Source: Allomyces arbusculus
Taxonomy: Eukaryota > Blastocladiomycota > Blastocladiomycetes > Blastocladiales > Blastocladiaceae
Reading direction: 5' to 3'
Assembly: GCA_027604705.1 (NCBI GenBank)
Contig: JADHYV010000016.1
Span: 367,276-431,275, forward strand
Length of the DNA stretch: 64,000 bases
In this document: piece by piece, positions 1-11,803 of the stretch
How the letters are laid out: each line of letters starts with the position of its first letter
Numbering within the stretch: the first letter of the stretch is position 1
Made by a program: the position numbers and the translations under genes
The notes under the pieces: model-generated
What the model was told of the DNA's origin: nothing
The model's input: the letters and a program-made list of their open reading frames with translations, nothing else
Database searches by the model: none

Positions 1-657
1 CGCCAGCACGCGCCCTTGAGCAATCCTTGGTTCACTGGCCAATCCGCTGGTCGCCTCATGACTTTGGCCAAGATTACCCCTTTGCGGAGCTCTGCTACTT
101 TCTGCCGCCATGCACACGCGGGCACGGTTTCGCCTCATGGCCCGCCGTGGCTTGTGACGCCCACGCACAGCTTCTCCGTTGACGATGCGCCACGGCGAGC
201 ACAGGAGGTTGCCAACTTGACTGTGTACCACCACCAACCACGCGCGTAGCTGCCCACGCAATGAACGTTCGTGACCCTCGAGGCAACAACGACAATGAAA
301 TTGGCGTTGACCCGAACCCGCTCCTTGCTGTCGTGTGCTCCACGACGACGCTAGGGCCAACGTCAGCGCGTGCCGCTCTCGTTTCCATAAATACCGGCCG
401 CCGCCCACCCCCCCCCACCTCCCTCCTCCCCGCAATCCCAGCGCGAGTTCTGCTTCGGCCGGCCCGAATTGCGAACCCCGCCCCGCCCTCCCCGACCCCG
501 ACGACGACAACGACCGACGGATCACATCGCTGCGCGAGTGCCCCGCCCACCCGCCCGCCGTCCCCGATATACACTTTTGCCGCGCTAGACGACTTGCAGG
601 CACCCGCGGCCCTAATTCTCGAGTAGACCGACCACTTTCGACAAGCTCGTAGACGCC
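1..657. other. left-edge region without a supportable gene
   Basis: I see no frame here with a recognisable domain. Several frames stay open only because the DNA is GC-rich. A short C-run lies near 407-416. The stretch just before 658 is probably the promoter and 5' leader of the chitinase-like gene. It may also hold the 3' end of a gene beginning outside the window, but nothing shows this. Confidence 0.4.
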
Positions 658-2067
658 ATGCCCGGTCCCCACTCGATTCTTTCGGCGCTGGCCCTGATCG
701 CCCTCGTGGCCTCGTCGCTCACTACGGCTGCGCCCGTCGCTGGCGGGTGCAACGTACCCAACTCGGCCTTTACGTCGGTGTTCGAAACGACCAACTCTGG
801 CTACTTCCCGTACCTGTCGGCGGCTGCGGCCGAATTTGGCCTGTGCACAGACGCGCGCATGGCCGCCTTCTTGGGCACGATCTCGCACGAGACTGCGCGG
901 TTGACGATCTTCCAGCAGGTGCGTCTTGAGTGGTTTATCTCGGTTGCTGCGGGTGGCGGCTGGGCTAGTGCAAAAGAACCACCAACCACCTGCCTGCCTG
1001 GCCCATCACTTCGCCATCACTCACCCATTCCCTTGCCCATCCGTAACCACTAGCCGGCTGACGGTGGTGCCGGCGCGATCCACATGATCCCGAGCAACTG
1101 GCCGCAGGCCTTCTCGGATCTTGGTCTGGCCAAGGGCTCGCACGAGCAGATGCTCGCGACCATGCTCGACCCCAAGACCATGTTCCGCGTCGCCGGGTGG
1201 TGGTTCACCAAGGGTGCCGGCGAGATCATGGGCACGCGCTGCAACAACTTTGGCGCGCTCGCCGACGGCCTCGTGGCCGGCGACTTCACGTCGGGCAACA
1301 ACTTCAACATCCTCAACACCATGAACACGTGTGTGTTTGGCGGTGGTTACGATCAGGGGCTCCCGCAGCGCCTGAGCCTGATCGCCAAGGCCTATGCGGG
1401 CATCAAGGCCGGCGGCGGTGTGGGCGGCGGTAGCAGTCCGGCCCCGGCCCCGCAGCCGCAGCCGACCTACACGCCCAAGCCGACGGTGGCCCCGCAGCCG
1501 ACAGTGGCCCCGCAGCCGCAGCCCACGGTCCCGCCGCAGCCGACCTACACGCCCAAGCCGACGGTCGCTCCGCAGCCGCAGCCCACGGTCGCCCCTCAGC
1601 CGACGGCCGTCCCGACGCAGCAGCCGACCGTCGCTCCGCAGCCGCAACCCACGGCGGCCCCGCAGCCCACGGCCGCGCCGCAACCCAACCCGACGCGCAC
1701 GCACACGCATATTTACACGCGCCCGACCGTGATTGTGACCAAGACGACCGACGGCCCGGCGCCGACGGCGACGCCGACGCACCCCAATGGCCCGCAGAAG
1801 CCCGTCAAGGACTTGCCGACGACCGGTGCGCCCGCACCGACGCAGGCGCCGTCGACCGAGGGCGCGTGCGGTGGCTCGGCCAACGGGTCGATGCAGTGCG
1901 CGGCCTCGGGTGCACTGCGGCAGTGCGTGAACGGCGCTTGGTACGAGTTCCCGAAGCCGGCCGGTACCAAGTGCCAGGTCGTCGACGGCAACGCGATGTA
2001 CTACTTTGAGGCGCAGTCGTACGAGGCCGCGCAGAAGGATGGCGATGATGGCCAGTGGCACGGCTAA
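658..2067 (+). CDS. secreted GH19/lysozyme-like chitinase with C-terminal chitin-binding module
   Basis: This is a predicted secreted enzyme acting on chitin or a related wall polymer. Exons 658-918 and 1054-2067 join in phase 0 across a 135-nt GT-AG intron and give 424 aa. Residues 1 to about 25 form a signal peptide with core LALIALVASSL, which supports the start. Residues about 30-205 look like the GH19/lysozyme fold: SHET, with a candidate catalytic Glu, stands just before the intron, and GAGAIHMIPSNW just after it resembles the G-x-G-x-I-Q segment of that family. Residues about 207-355 are a Pro-rich linker with repeated TYTPKPTVAPQP-type units. Residues about 358-397 carry four Cys around CVNGAW and resemble a CBM19-type chitin-binding module. 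The exact family is inferred, and the HETGG signature typical of GH19 reads HETAR. The enzyme could remodel the cell's own wall or attack other fungi or arthropods. Confidence 0.65.
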
Positions 2068-2193
2068 GAGCGTAGAGGATGATGGAGTGTCGTTGCATTC
2101 GCTTTTTTCGGTTTGGATTTTGCTTGTGATCGTCATTGCTCATATATACAAAGAAGACATGTTACACGTCCATCTTTCCACGATTCGCGTTTT

Positions 2194-2780
2194 TCAGGCC
2201 CGTTTTGGAGGAAGAGGCTGCTTTGGGGCCGCCGGGAGAGCACTAAGCTGCGACTGCTTGGCCTTGACGCGCTGCTTTTCGCGGTACTCAGCGACCCGCA
2301 TGGAAAATATGCGCGTGTGCAGAACGTAGCTCGTTGGGGCCGACAGTGTTGCGGTCGGCTTGAATGCCGTGGTGGTTTCATCGCTCTTTTGAGCGGCCGC
2401 AGCGGCAGGTTCTGGGGTGGTGACAGCTAACGCACGATCCGTGGCCGTTGTCGCCCCGGTTTTCGGTGGAGAAGGACTCGGCGCGGTACCCAGAGTGGGC
2501 GCGGGTGAGCAAAAGCCAGGATCTTGGCAATGGTTGGAACACGTCTGGGGAGTGGGTGGGGCAAAGATCAGGTCAGCTCGATATATAGTGCCAAAACAAC
2601 AACATCGCACTGGTGACCCGCTCATGCAATCCCATTGATAATTACAAAAAAGAAATCAATGTCGTTGTGCGTGAGCACGTCCTGCGTGAGCTTGCCGCAC
2701 ACCCAGCATGGGCGGTCGGTCGCAGCGCGTCGGCGCTGGTAGAGGTTCTTGAACGGGATCTGCGCGCTTGCCTGCATCAT
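2194..2780 (-). CDS. VFA1: Vps4-associated protein 1 (Vfa1 family)
   Basis: Vfa1 proteins bind the AAA-ATPase Vps4, which disassembles ESCRT-III on endosomes. Exons 2780-2646 and 2544-2194 join in phase 0 across a 101-nt intron and give 161 aa. The N-terminal region has IPFKNLYQRRRAA followed by CWVC. After the intron comes TCSNHCQDPGFCSP. Together these give the family's zinc-finger-like CxxC...CxxHxxDxGF pattern. The C-terminus has FSMRVAEYREKQ followed by a basic Pro-rich tail, like the Vps4-binding end of fungal Vfa1 proteins. The middle is Ala/Thr/Pro-rich and probably disordered. The start is the first of two adjacent ATGs, and the frame is closed just upstream by a TAA. The gene diverges from the membrane-protein gene at 3461. 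The join is strongly supported because it restores the second half of the Cys motif. Confidence 0.85.
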
Positions 2781-3460
2781 GGCCGAGTTTTGCAGCAAGT
2801 TGACGCACGTCGGCCGTGCCAGGCCGGCAAGATTCCTGGTCGCGCGCGCTGCCGTCAGCGCGGAAACTTGTTATTGAAGAGTGGCCGAGGCGGACGCACG
2901 CGGTCACATGTTGACTGGTGGAGTGCGGCAAACCACCTTTGCATCAAAACGCATCAAACCAGAGGCAGCAACCAAACACGTTTTTGAGAAAGCGCACGAA
3001 ACCATCGGTCTGGCTCGCCCCGGCTTGCAGCAAACGTGCCAGTCGTTGATGAGGACGATGGGGATCGCCACGTTGAGGGCCGAGCCAGCAAAAGCTCGCG
3101 ATTTCTCGATCCGCACCGACCTGTCGGCGCCATCCATGGTGGTGGAGGCGCTTTCACCGAGGAGACGACGGCTGATCTGGGAGACCAATTTTCGAATGGA
3201 CCGATATTTTGGACTGTCTTGATGGAAACACCTGCATGTGGCAAAAAACGCTGTCGGGTCGACCCATTGACGCTATTGCATGCGCAACGCGCTCCCTCGA
3301 TCTCGCCTCATTCTCGTTACCTTCTCGTCTCGTTACCCTCATCTCGTTACCTTCTCGTTGCCTGCCCGTGCAACGTCGTACACATTACTCGGCAACAAAG
3401 GGTCAATCTGGCGTTTGCCAACATCGCCCGTGCCTCCTTTCTCGTCGACGCCGTGCAGCC
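2781..3460. promoter_or_regulatory. divergent intergenic region between VFA1 and the 3461 gene
   Basis: This 680-nt stretch separates two divergent starts and presumably contains both promoters. I see no TATA box I would trust. The part nearest 3461 is pyrimidine-rich and holds three close copies of TCTCGTTACC, listed separately. No coding frame here is convincing. Confidence 0.5.
3311..3362 (+). repeat. three direct copies of TCTCGTTACC
   Basis: TCTCGTTACC occurs three times in about 50 nt, begins near 3312, 3325 and 3342, and is separated by related pyrimidine-rich sequence. It lies 100-150 nt before the ATG at 3461, so it is either in the 5' leader or in the core promoter. It could be a translational or transcription-factor element, or slippage-born repetition. 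Confidence 0.7.
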
Positions 3461-5046
3461 ATGAACGACGTCGCCATGGATGACCTCAACAGGGCGGCCG
3501 ACCGCGTACCTCTCCTCGACGAGGGTCACCCGGTGCAAGCTTGCTCAACAATGTCGACCACATCCCTAAATTCGAGTGCTGCAGACCGTGCTCTAGCCCC
3601 GGATGAGCGACGGAATGAGTTGGACACCGTCGCAACTGCACCCGCCTCCACCGAGAACCCGACATTGACACCAACATCAGCCGCTCACGATTCGTTACAG
3701 CCGGGTTCCGTCGCTACCCGGCCCATTTCGAGCGACTTGTCATGCCCTGCCCGCGCCAACATTATGAACGCGATTGCAGCAGCAGCTGCTGCTGCCAGCG
3801 CAAGTACGGCACCGGCCCCCGCACGACCCGCTCCAGCAGCTCGATTGTACGAAGCCGATAGCTGCATTCACGCACGAGTAGATTTGACCGACAGCGTACC
3901 AGACCTCGAAATCACCGAGCCTGCTCAGTCGGCACCCTCCGCGTCGTATATCCATACGCCGCCGTCCAGCGTTCATTCGCGGCAAGCATCGGCCTCGACG
4001 ACGCGTGCACGGTCGATTCACAGCTTGCTGACCGTTGATGCTGCTCGCACTATCTCGGGCGGCAGCGACGTGACCCCAGCGGCACTTTCGGTGCGCAACT
4101 CGACGGCGCAATCCGAGCTACCATCCTACAGTGATGCATCGCCGAAACCGCCCGGATACATTGTGCTCGAGCTCGAGGAGGCGCAGGAGCGCGTCGAATC
4201 GCGCGAGGCTCCGCATTGGGCGCTGTGCTGTGGTACGATCGCCAAGTTGCGCACGCTGCGTCGCGTCGCTTTCGTCTACACTGCGATTTCGCTCGCCTAT
4301 TCCGTTGCCTTCATCTTTTACGAGACGGCGGCTCTGTTTGACTCAACGGGGCGGCTCCGTGTTGACGGACCTATTCTTGACGAGCGGTACAAGGTACTGG
4401 CCGCAGCCAATGAAATTTGACCTCGTACAAACCACTAACTGCGGGTCAGTGACTTTTAGTCTCCCGAGCGAGACCTGTTCCCCACTCTCCACCTGATCTT
4501 GTGCTCGATGTGGTTCCCCGCAACGTTCTTGGGCGGATACGCCCTGTTCAAGGTACCATTTTCAAATATTGACATCGGTGTTGGATTCTTTTCCTGACCG
4601 ATACTCTGCTTGACAACCAGAACCTCGAGCTCCCGTTCCATATGTCGTCCTACATGCTCTTCCTGCTTGCCGGCACCGAGTGCGTCCTGACCGCCGTCGA
4701 CTTTATGCGTTTCCGCGACGCGTCGGCGGCCGCGCATGCCGCCACGAGTCCATTCGTCTTGCCCGTGCTGATCGTGCGCGGCGCCATGCTGCCCGTCCAC
4801 ATTGTTGGCCTCTGGATCGTGTATTGGACCAGCCGGCTCTGGACCCCGCTTGGCGTCGAGATGCGGCGGCTCCGTAACGAGCATGAGGCAAGAGCACGTA
4901 CTGAGGCGATGCGTGCGGCCCAAGAGGCCGAGCTCCTGGCGCGCGAGGCGGATGTGTTGGCTGCGAGCGCTGCCGCGGCCGCGGCGATTGGTGTTACGGT
5001 GGACACGGTGTCTGAGGCACGCGCAAGCACGGCGCCGTCATCATGA
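3461..5046 (+). CDS. unknown multi-pass membrane protein with long disordered N-terminus
   Basis: I do not recognise the family. Exons 3461-4393, 4460-4552 and 4621-5046, all joined in phase 0, give 483 aa. Residues 1 to about 245 are Ser/Ala/Pro/Thr-rich and probably cytosolic and disordered. A short amphipathic segment (IVLELEEAQERVES) precedes the membrane part. Hydrophobic segments follow: VAFVYTAISLAYSVAFIFYE, LHLILCSMWFPATFLGGYAL (most of exon 2), MSSYMLFLLAGTECVLTAVD and VLPVLIVRGAMLPVHIVGLW, so about four membrane spans. The C-terminal 65 residues form a charged Ala/Glu/Arg helix that could be a coiled coil. Exon 2 is only 93 nt but encodes a clean membrane segment in the correct frame, which supports the splicing. 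The length and topology would suit a transporter accessory or sensory protein, but no function is assigned. Confidence 0.65.
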
Positions 5047-5662
5047 GCGTGGAGCCTGTATTGTTGCGTTTGTGCTCATTCTGTCCGTTCACAGCTGCAG
5101 AACCGTGCAGCCATCCGGCGCTGCAGGGCGGTGGCCCGACCGTGTCAACTTCATTGTGCGCAATTCGAGTCGTTGGATCCGTGCAGGCTCCATGCTCAGT
5201 CGCGTCTGTAATAACCATTCTTTGTGCGAGCCAAAACATGGTCGCGTCCTTGCAGAGCAAAGAGTCACCTCGTCCAATGTCACGTTGCCCACGGCTGGTT
5301 CCCGTCCGGTGGTTGTCGACAGGTTGTCGGGGCGACAAGTCACACTCACATGCGCGATGAGATCTGAGGTTCGGCGATTTTGGAGATTTTGATGCTTTTT
5401 GATCCATCGTAGCGGGCGCCTCGCCTCGACCTGACCTGCCAGCTCTGGTCCAAGCTCCAAATCCACTCGCTGCAAACGCATTTCATCGTCGTCATGCAGG
5501 GCGACGGCGACCAGCTCATGATGTGACCACCGCGACCGGCGAGATCCGCATCGGAATGTTGTCCAAAGCCCAGCCGGATATAAAGCTCATCTCCCGGCGT
5601 CGAGCTCGTCCAACTCTCCCTCTCCGCTGCTGTATCCTCGACGCCCCCTTCAGCAACCCGCC
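5047..5662. other. intergenic region upstream of LYS4
   Basis: This 616-nt gap lies between two genes on the same strand. I see no convincing coding frame or RNA gene. It should contain the 3' end of the membrane-protein transcript and the promoter of the homoaconitase gene. Confidence 0.5.
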
Positions 5663-8001
5663 ATGGTTCAGCCGGTCCAACTTGCTCGACTTCACTCCGC
5701 CGCAGGAGCCCTGCCCTCGCCCATGCTCGGCCATCGTGCATCAGCCCTGCTCTCGGCAAGGACGCAGCGCGCTCGCCTTATTTCGACCAGCCCGAGGCTA
5801 TTTGCTGCCGGAACTGGCTCAGCAGCAGCACCAGGCGCCGGCCAGACCGTGGTCGAAAAGATTGCCCAACGATATGCCGTCGGTCTCGCGCCGAATCAAG
5901 TCGTGCGCGCTGGCGACTTTGTCTACATTCAACCGCACCATGTCATGACGCACGACAACACGGGTACGTCGCTGCCCTGTGCTGTTCGAGCAAGCGATGG
6001 TGCTGTCCACGATACTAACTCGCCCCCCGGTACAGGCGCCGTGATGGCCAAGTTCCAGGCGATTGGCGCGACCAAAATGGCCGACCCTCACCAGCCCGTG
6101 TTCGCGCTCGACCACGACGTGCAGAACAGGTCCGACAAGAACCTCGACAAGTACACGCGCATCGAGCAGTTTGCCAAGCAGCACGGCGTCGATTTTTACC
6201 CGGCGGGCCGCGGGATCGGGCACCAGGTCATGGTCGAGGAGGGTTACATTGCGCCTTACTCGCTGACGGTCGCGTCGGATTCGCACTCGAACATGTACGG
6301 TGGTGTCGGTTGTTTGGGGACGCCCGTTGTGCGCACGGATGCGGCCGCGATTTGGGCGACGGGACGGACGTGGTACGTTTTTCGGTCGCTTCTTTCGCTG
6401 TTCCTATCAAGTTTGCAGTTTTCCTGACGATTTGAATTTCGAACAGGTGGCAAGTCCCGCCAGTCGTGCAAGTCGCGCTGCACGGAAAGCCGCGTCCCGG
6501 CGTCTCGGGCAAGGACGTGATTCTCGCGCTGTGCGCCTACTTCTCCAAGGACCAGGTGCTCAACACGGCCATCGAGTTTGTCGGCGACGGCGTGCGGCAT
6601 CTATCCGTGGACGAACGACTCGCCGTCGCCAACATGACGACCGAGTGGGGCGCTCTCGCCGGCGTGTTCCCCGTCGACGAGCTGACGCTCGACTACCTTT
6701 CCCGCCAACTCCGTGCGCGCCGCACTCCCATTGCATCGCCGCGGTTGACCCGTGCCGACCTGGACCACGCCGCAGCCAACCCGGTCCTCGCCGATGGCAA
6801 CGCCTTCTACACCAAGCAGCTCGACCTCGACCTGACGACGGTGCGCCCGTTCGTCTCGGGTCCCAACTCGGTGAAAGTCACGACGGCCATCGACGAATTG
6901 GCCGCGGAGCGCATTCCAATCAACAAGGCCTACCTGCTCTCGTGCGTGAATGCGCGGCAGCACGATCTCGCCGAAGCCGCGCGCATCGTGCGTGCCGCGG
7001 GCCCGAGCGCGCGCGTCGCGCCGGGCGTCGAGTGGTATGTCGCGCCCGCGTCGACGCGTGTCCAGCAGGACGCCGAGGCCGCGGGCGACTGGCAGACTCT
7101 CATGGCCGCGGGCGCGATTGCGCTGCCTGCCGGGTGCGGTCCGTGTGTCGGCCTCGGCCGTGGCCTGCTTGAGGACGGCGAGGTCGGGATTTCCGCGACG
7201 AACCGCAACTTCAAGGGCCGGATGGGGTCGCCCTCGGCCAAGGCCTACCTCGCATCGCCTGCGGTCGTCACTGCGTCGGCGCTCAAGGGCCATATCTGCG
7301 CTCCTGATTTGCCCGAGTACGCGGCGGTTGCGCAGGGCGAGCCGCTGCGCGGGTCGGTGCGCGAGTTTGATGCACCCGAGCGACCTGCCGCTGCTGATGC
7401 TTCGGCATCGGAGACGGCGCTCCTTCCAGGGTTCCCAGCGACGCTGAAGGGCGAGCTGCTCTACGTGCACCAGAACAATCTCAACACGGACGGCATCTAC
7501 CCGGGCAAGTACACGTATCAGGACGACATGACGGCCGCGCAAATGGCCAATGTCGTCATGGAAAACTATGACACGGGCTTTGCGCAGTCAGTCGCAGATC
7601 GCCGCGCCCAGGGGACCGACTCGATTCTACTGGCGGGGTTCAACTTTGGCACGGGGTCGTCGCGCGAGCAGGCAGCCACGGCGCTGCTTGCCGCGGGGAT
7701 TCGTTTGGTCCTGGCCGGGTCGGCATCGGAAACCTTCAAGCGAAACGCACTCAACAATGGTCTGCTGGTCCTCGAGGCGCCCGCGCTCGTGCGGGATGCG
7801 GCTGCTGCGTTTGGGGCCGAGACCCTGACCAAGGCGACGGGGTGGGAGGTCGAAGTCCGGTTGGCTGAGGGAGTTGCGCTTGTCATGCTGCCCGGCGAGA
7901 GCAAGCCGCGCCGGTACGCGATCCCCGCGGTCGGTATGGCCGCGCAGGAGCTGGTTGTTGAGGGCGGGCTTGAGAATTGGATTCGCAGCCGCTTGCAGTA
8001 A
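5663..8001 (+). CDS. LYS4: homoaconitase, mitochondrial
   Basis: Homoaconitase converts homocitrate to homoisocitrate in the alpha-aminoadipate lysine pathway, in the mitochondrial matrix, using a [4Fe-4S] cluster. Exons 5663-5963, 6036-6372 and 6447-8001 give 730 aa, close to the size of yeast Lys4. Residues 1 to about 55 are basic and Ala/Ser-rich, like a mitochondrial presequence. Family landmarks follow: [61 protein letters not shown] across the second intron, [15 protein letters not shown] and SGPNSVKV. The cluster cysteines lie in LLSCVNAR (about residue 376) and in GCGPCVGLG (about residue 443). The swivel domain has [15 protein letters not shown] and [18 protein letters not shown]. 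The first cysteine motif departs from the usual SCTNSR. Both intron joins restore conserved words, so the model is firm. Confidence 0.93.
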
Positions 8002-8445
8002 TGGACTTTCATTGATAGCTTTTTTTTCGTTCTCAATGTGAGCACTCAACCGCGATGTCGACTGCAAACGACCTCCGCCGCTCGCGATCACTGTAATTTG
8101 TGGCAGAGGAAACACCCCGCGCGAAGCTGATCTCGTTGGCCTCGCCTGCCAGCCGCCGCGAGTGCTGGGAGCGACCGCGGTCCAAGTGCTTCAGTTTCCA
8201 GGTGCGAGACGGGTCAGGCGCGTAAATCGCGGCGTGGGACTTTTTTTATCATTCGCATGACACCTCTTCCTCGCTGTTGCTCCAACGTCAACCGCCATCT
8301 GCGCGCACTTTGATTTCCGACCCTATCTGGCCATCTGCACCACGTCCAACTTGCTGCAAGCACGTTGCAGGTCGCAGTCACTCACCCTCGCTCGAGCGCC
8401 GATGCCGCCGCCGCCCACACCGGCACCGACCTGCCCGCCACCACC
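8002..8445. other. intergenic region between LYS4 and the HEAT-repeat gene
   Basis: This 444-nt gap between tandem genes has a short T-run soon after the LYS4 stop (near 8022-8028), which may belong to its 3' UTR. I see nothing coding. Confidence 0.5.
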
Positions 8446-11400
8446 ATGTCCGAGTCGTTCAGCTTCAACGAATGGGAGTCGGCGCTCGATGTGCCCGCCG
8501 ACCTCTTGGCCGACGACGGCCGCGGCATTCACGAGTTGAAGATATCCAACAAGCTGTACAAGTCCAAGGAGGAAATCGAAGCCTGCACCGTTGCCGAATC
8601 GCTCGGCGATATTGATCGCGCGTTATGGATTGTCAAGTATGCCCTCGGATCCCGACGTTGCGCAGAACCTTTCTCCACCCGCACTTGCAAGGATCTGACT
8701 ACGATAGTTGATGTCTTCAGTCGCGGCCAGCCGATACAGAAGCTGAGCGTTGTCAACAACTTCTCGCAGCTCATAGACGAGTACCCACGGCGCGCGCTCG
8801 ACGAGGTCCTTCCGGCCATTTTGGTGTGTCCTCGTTTACCATTCGCGTAATGTGTCGAGCGTGTCCCTCGGTCTGATCCTCGAAGATGCCGCCGATTCGC
8901 TCCTCCCTTTACGCTGCAAGAACTCGGCTGCCAGCAGCGTTTGGCACCAGGAGTACCAGACGGCGCTGTGCGCGTTCATCAAGAGCATGCTCGACCAAGT
9001 CGCGGTCGAGTCGCCGTTCATTCCGGGCGCGCTGGAAATGGCCAAGACGTTGATGAAGAGCGACAAAGAAGGTACCGCTCTCCGACCCTGCCACTGCCCT
9101 AAAACCAAACCATGCGTTGACCGATTGTCTGTTCGGCTTTCTCCACCAAGCCATTGTCCAGTGCTGGTCGACCGTCTATCTCGCGTGCATTGAACGAGGT
9201 CTGGCCCACGACACGATGCTCCAGGTTCGCGTTACCCGCTGTCATTACCCGCTTTTGCCGTGCTACTCACGTTCCATCCGCACTACTCACTGCTCACTGC
9301 AGATGATCAAAAACGCCATCGTCGAAGGTGGTTTTACGCAACCCGCCCCCTGCCGCGTCTGGTGCGCCAAAGTCCTCGGTTCCGCTGTCCGCCATTTTTC
9401 GCCCGCCGACATCCAGGCGCACTTTCTCGATAAGGCGCTATCGTTGTGCCAGGACACGGACCAGGAAGTGCGTGCGTCGATGGGCCTGCAACTCGCGCAG
9501 TTTGCACGCAGTGTCGACGGCAAGACACGGCACGACCGGATCCTGCCCGAGTTTGTGGACCTGATTTTGGACGAGGAGGTGGGTGTGCGTGAGGCCGCGG
9601 TGCAGGGTCTGAGTCAAGTGCTCGACTGTTTACCGGCCGACGCAAAACGCACGTACGTGATTCCGACGTGGACGGCGACACTGGGGGACGTACAGTTGGC
9701 AAAGGTGCTCGCGCGCGAGTTTGGCGTGTTTTTCTGGCACTGCAAGGGTCCGTGCGGCTCCTTCAGTCCGCGATCTCGGCGCCGGCTCACCCTCCGTCTG
9801 ATAGCGTGCATGACCGAGGCCGACATGGCCACGTTCATTAAGTACTATCTCGACCAGACGCAGGCGACCGACATGGACGTGCGCGTGCACTGCGCCTACA
9901 ACATGCCGGCCATGGTCAAGAGTCTCGGCACCGACGCGCGGCTTATGGCCGCGATTTCGAAGCTGTGCAACGACCCGCAAGTCGCTGTGCGGCACCGCAT
10001 GTGTCTGTGTCTGAGTGTGCTCGCCGATTTGCTGGGTCCCGAGTGCTACCAGCACTTGCGCACGTCGTTTTTCGCGCTGTTTGGCGACAACGAGCACATT
10101 TTCGAGACGCTCTTGCCGTCGCTCGATGCGATTACGCGGCGGTTCTTGGCGGATCCGGCGTTCCAAAAGGTAGAGTCGCTGCCTGCTCGAGCTTCGTGGT
10201 ATATATCTCACAATGTGGCCCCTGTGCGTACGTAGGGCACCGACATGAACGACTTCCTCTTCATTGTCTTCCGCAAGATCCGCGAACTGATCGCCAAGGC
10301 CAAGTGGCCACAAGTGCACGCATGTCTCATACAGGCGCGCAATTACGCCGAGTACTTTGACCCGGAAGCCGTCTACGATATTTGCATTCCGGTCCTGACG
10401 CGCATCATTTACGAGGTGCTCGCGGTCCCTCTACCTCCACCCTTCCACCACCCACTGACACCCCGTCCTCCACTACCACGTAGGCCCCCCGCGCCGCACT
10501 GCAAGACCTCGGCACGCAACTCGCCGTGCAATCCATCCGGCGTTTCCGGCGGCTCGACCACCGCGACGCGCAATGCCGCGCGCTCGTTGCCGACCTCGCC
10601 TTCTCGTCGTCTTTCCGACACCGGATGCAGTACCTCGGCGTCTGCGCACACGTTCTGGCGCTCGCCTCGGGTAAACTCTTCCGCACGTATTTCGCGCACG
10701 CCTACCTCGCTCTCAGTGCCGACGCCGTCCTCGGCGTGCGGCGCAAAATGGTCGCGCTCCTCCCGTCCGCTGCAGCAGCCATCGCCGGTGCCGCGCAGGA
10801 TGATCCGTTGGTGAAGAAGTACGCGGCGACCGTGGTGTACTTGCGCGGGACGGGCGTGGACGTACCTGAGTCATGGCCGGCGGTCAGTGACGAGGACGCG
10901 GATGCGGATCGTGATCGTGAGGCGGAGGAGGATGCGGCGGTCCGCGACGACTTGGAGGACGCGAGGCGCAAGGACGGCGAGTTGCGTCGGCTCGTGGCCG
11001 GGATGGACAAGGACGTGATTGTGGCTGCTGCGGCGGCAGCGGTGGCGGGGGTCGGAAATGGCGCGAGCGCGACGGGGAAGGACCGACGGCGTGCAGGAGC
11101 TGGTGGGAAACCGGGACCGACACCGAGTACATCGGCGGTCCTGGCGGCCCCACTGGCTGCGGGTTCCGGGAAGCGCGACAGTTTACGGTCCACAACCAAG
11201 AGCTCGCATGCGTCGTCCGTGGGGGCATCCGCGCTCGCGCCGAGTGCCGCCGCGGCGTCGCCGACGTTGACCTCCGACCGGGGTACTGGAAGGCGGCCGA
11301 CGCGTCTGCGGTCCGCGAACGCGGCGATTGGCGGCGACGACGCGCACACGCCGCCTGCGACGCTGGCCCCACCACCGCCAGCACCGCTCGCGCCGCCGAC

Positions 11401-11697
11401 GGTCCCGGGCGCGGCCGCGCACCGGAGCAAGTCGAACACGATGCTCAACTATGCCGCGGTCGCGGGCACGACGTCGGCGTCAGCATCGTCCTCGTCGTCC
11501 CCAGCGTCGTCGTCGAATCCGGCGCTGGCCGCGGTCACGTCCGCGGGAGCTGCAAGCGTGCCGCGGAATGGCGGGGGTGGGGGTGGGGGTGCAGTCGGAG
11601 GTGGTGGGGGGGCGAGGCGCGCAAGTGGGCCGCTGTTGTCGACGGACGCGGCGGCGTGTGGCATGGACCGGCGTCGTGGAGATCGGGTGGGGCCCGG

Positions 11698-11743
<46 letters not shown>

Positions 11744-11803
11744 GCGGGGGGCGTGAAGCTGCCGGCACTGAGCGCGCGAAGCGGGGCCGTGGGGCGACCT
11801 TGA
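8446..11803 (+). CDS. HEAT-repeat protein similar to PP4 regulatory subunit 4
   Basis: The N-terminal 600 or so residues follow the plan of animal PPP4R4, a HEAT-repeat protein reported to bind the catalytic subunit of protein phosphatase 4. Seven exons give about 961 aa: 8446-8636, 8721-8823, 8921-9071, 9151-9224, 9303-10169, 10236-10415 and 10484-11803. Matching stretches include KSKEEIEACTVAESLGDIDR, then NRGQPIQKLSVVNNFSQLI, CWSTVYLACIERGL, KALSLCQDTDQEVRASMGLQ, HCAYNMPAMVKSLG and VRRKMVALLPS, each in the expected order. The acceptor of the third exon (8921) is the least certain. From about residue 690 the protein is low-complexity Ser/Ala/Gly, with a run of about 14 Ser encoded by a TCG microsatellite. 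The start was chosen for its CACCATG context and match to the family N-terminus; an in-frame ATG lies 81 nt upstream. Function as a PP4 subunit is inferred from resemblance only. Confidence 0.75.
11699..11743 (+). repeat. (TCG)n microsatellite encoding poly-Ser
   Basis: About fifteen uninterrupted TCG units lie in the last exon of the HEAT-repeat gene and encode a serine run near its C-terminus. A nearby GGGGGTGGGGGTGGGGGT-like stretch (11571-11592) encodes poly-Gly. The serine repeat is likely to vary in length between strains, with no frame change because the unit is 3 nt. Confidence 0.9.

Noticed and set aside
1021-2136. 371-codon minus-strand frame opposite the chitinase
   Set aside because: It is an Arg/Gly/Leu repeat created by reading the Pro-rich linker backwards.
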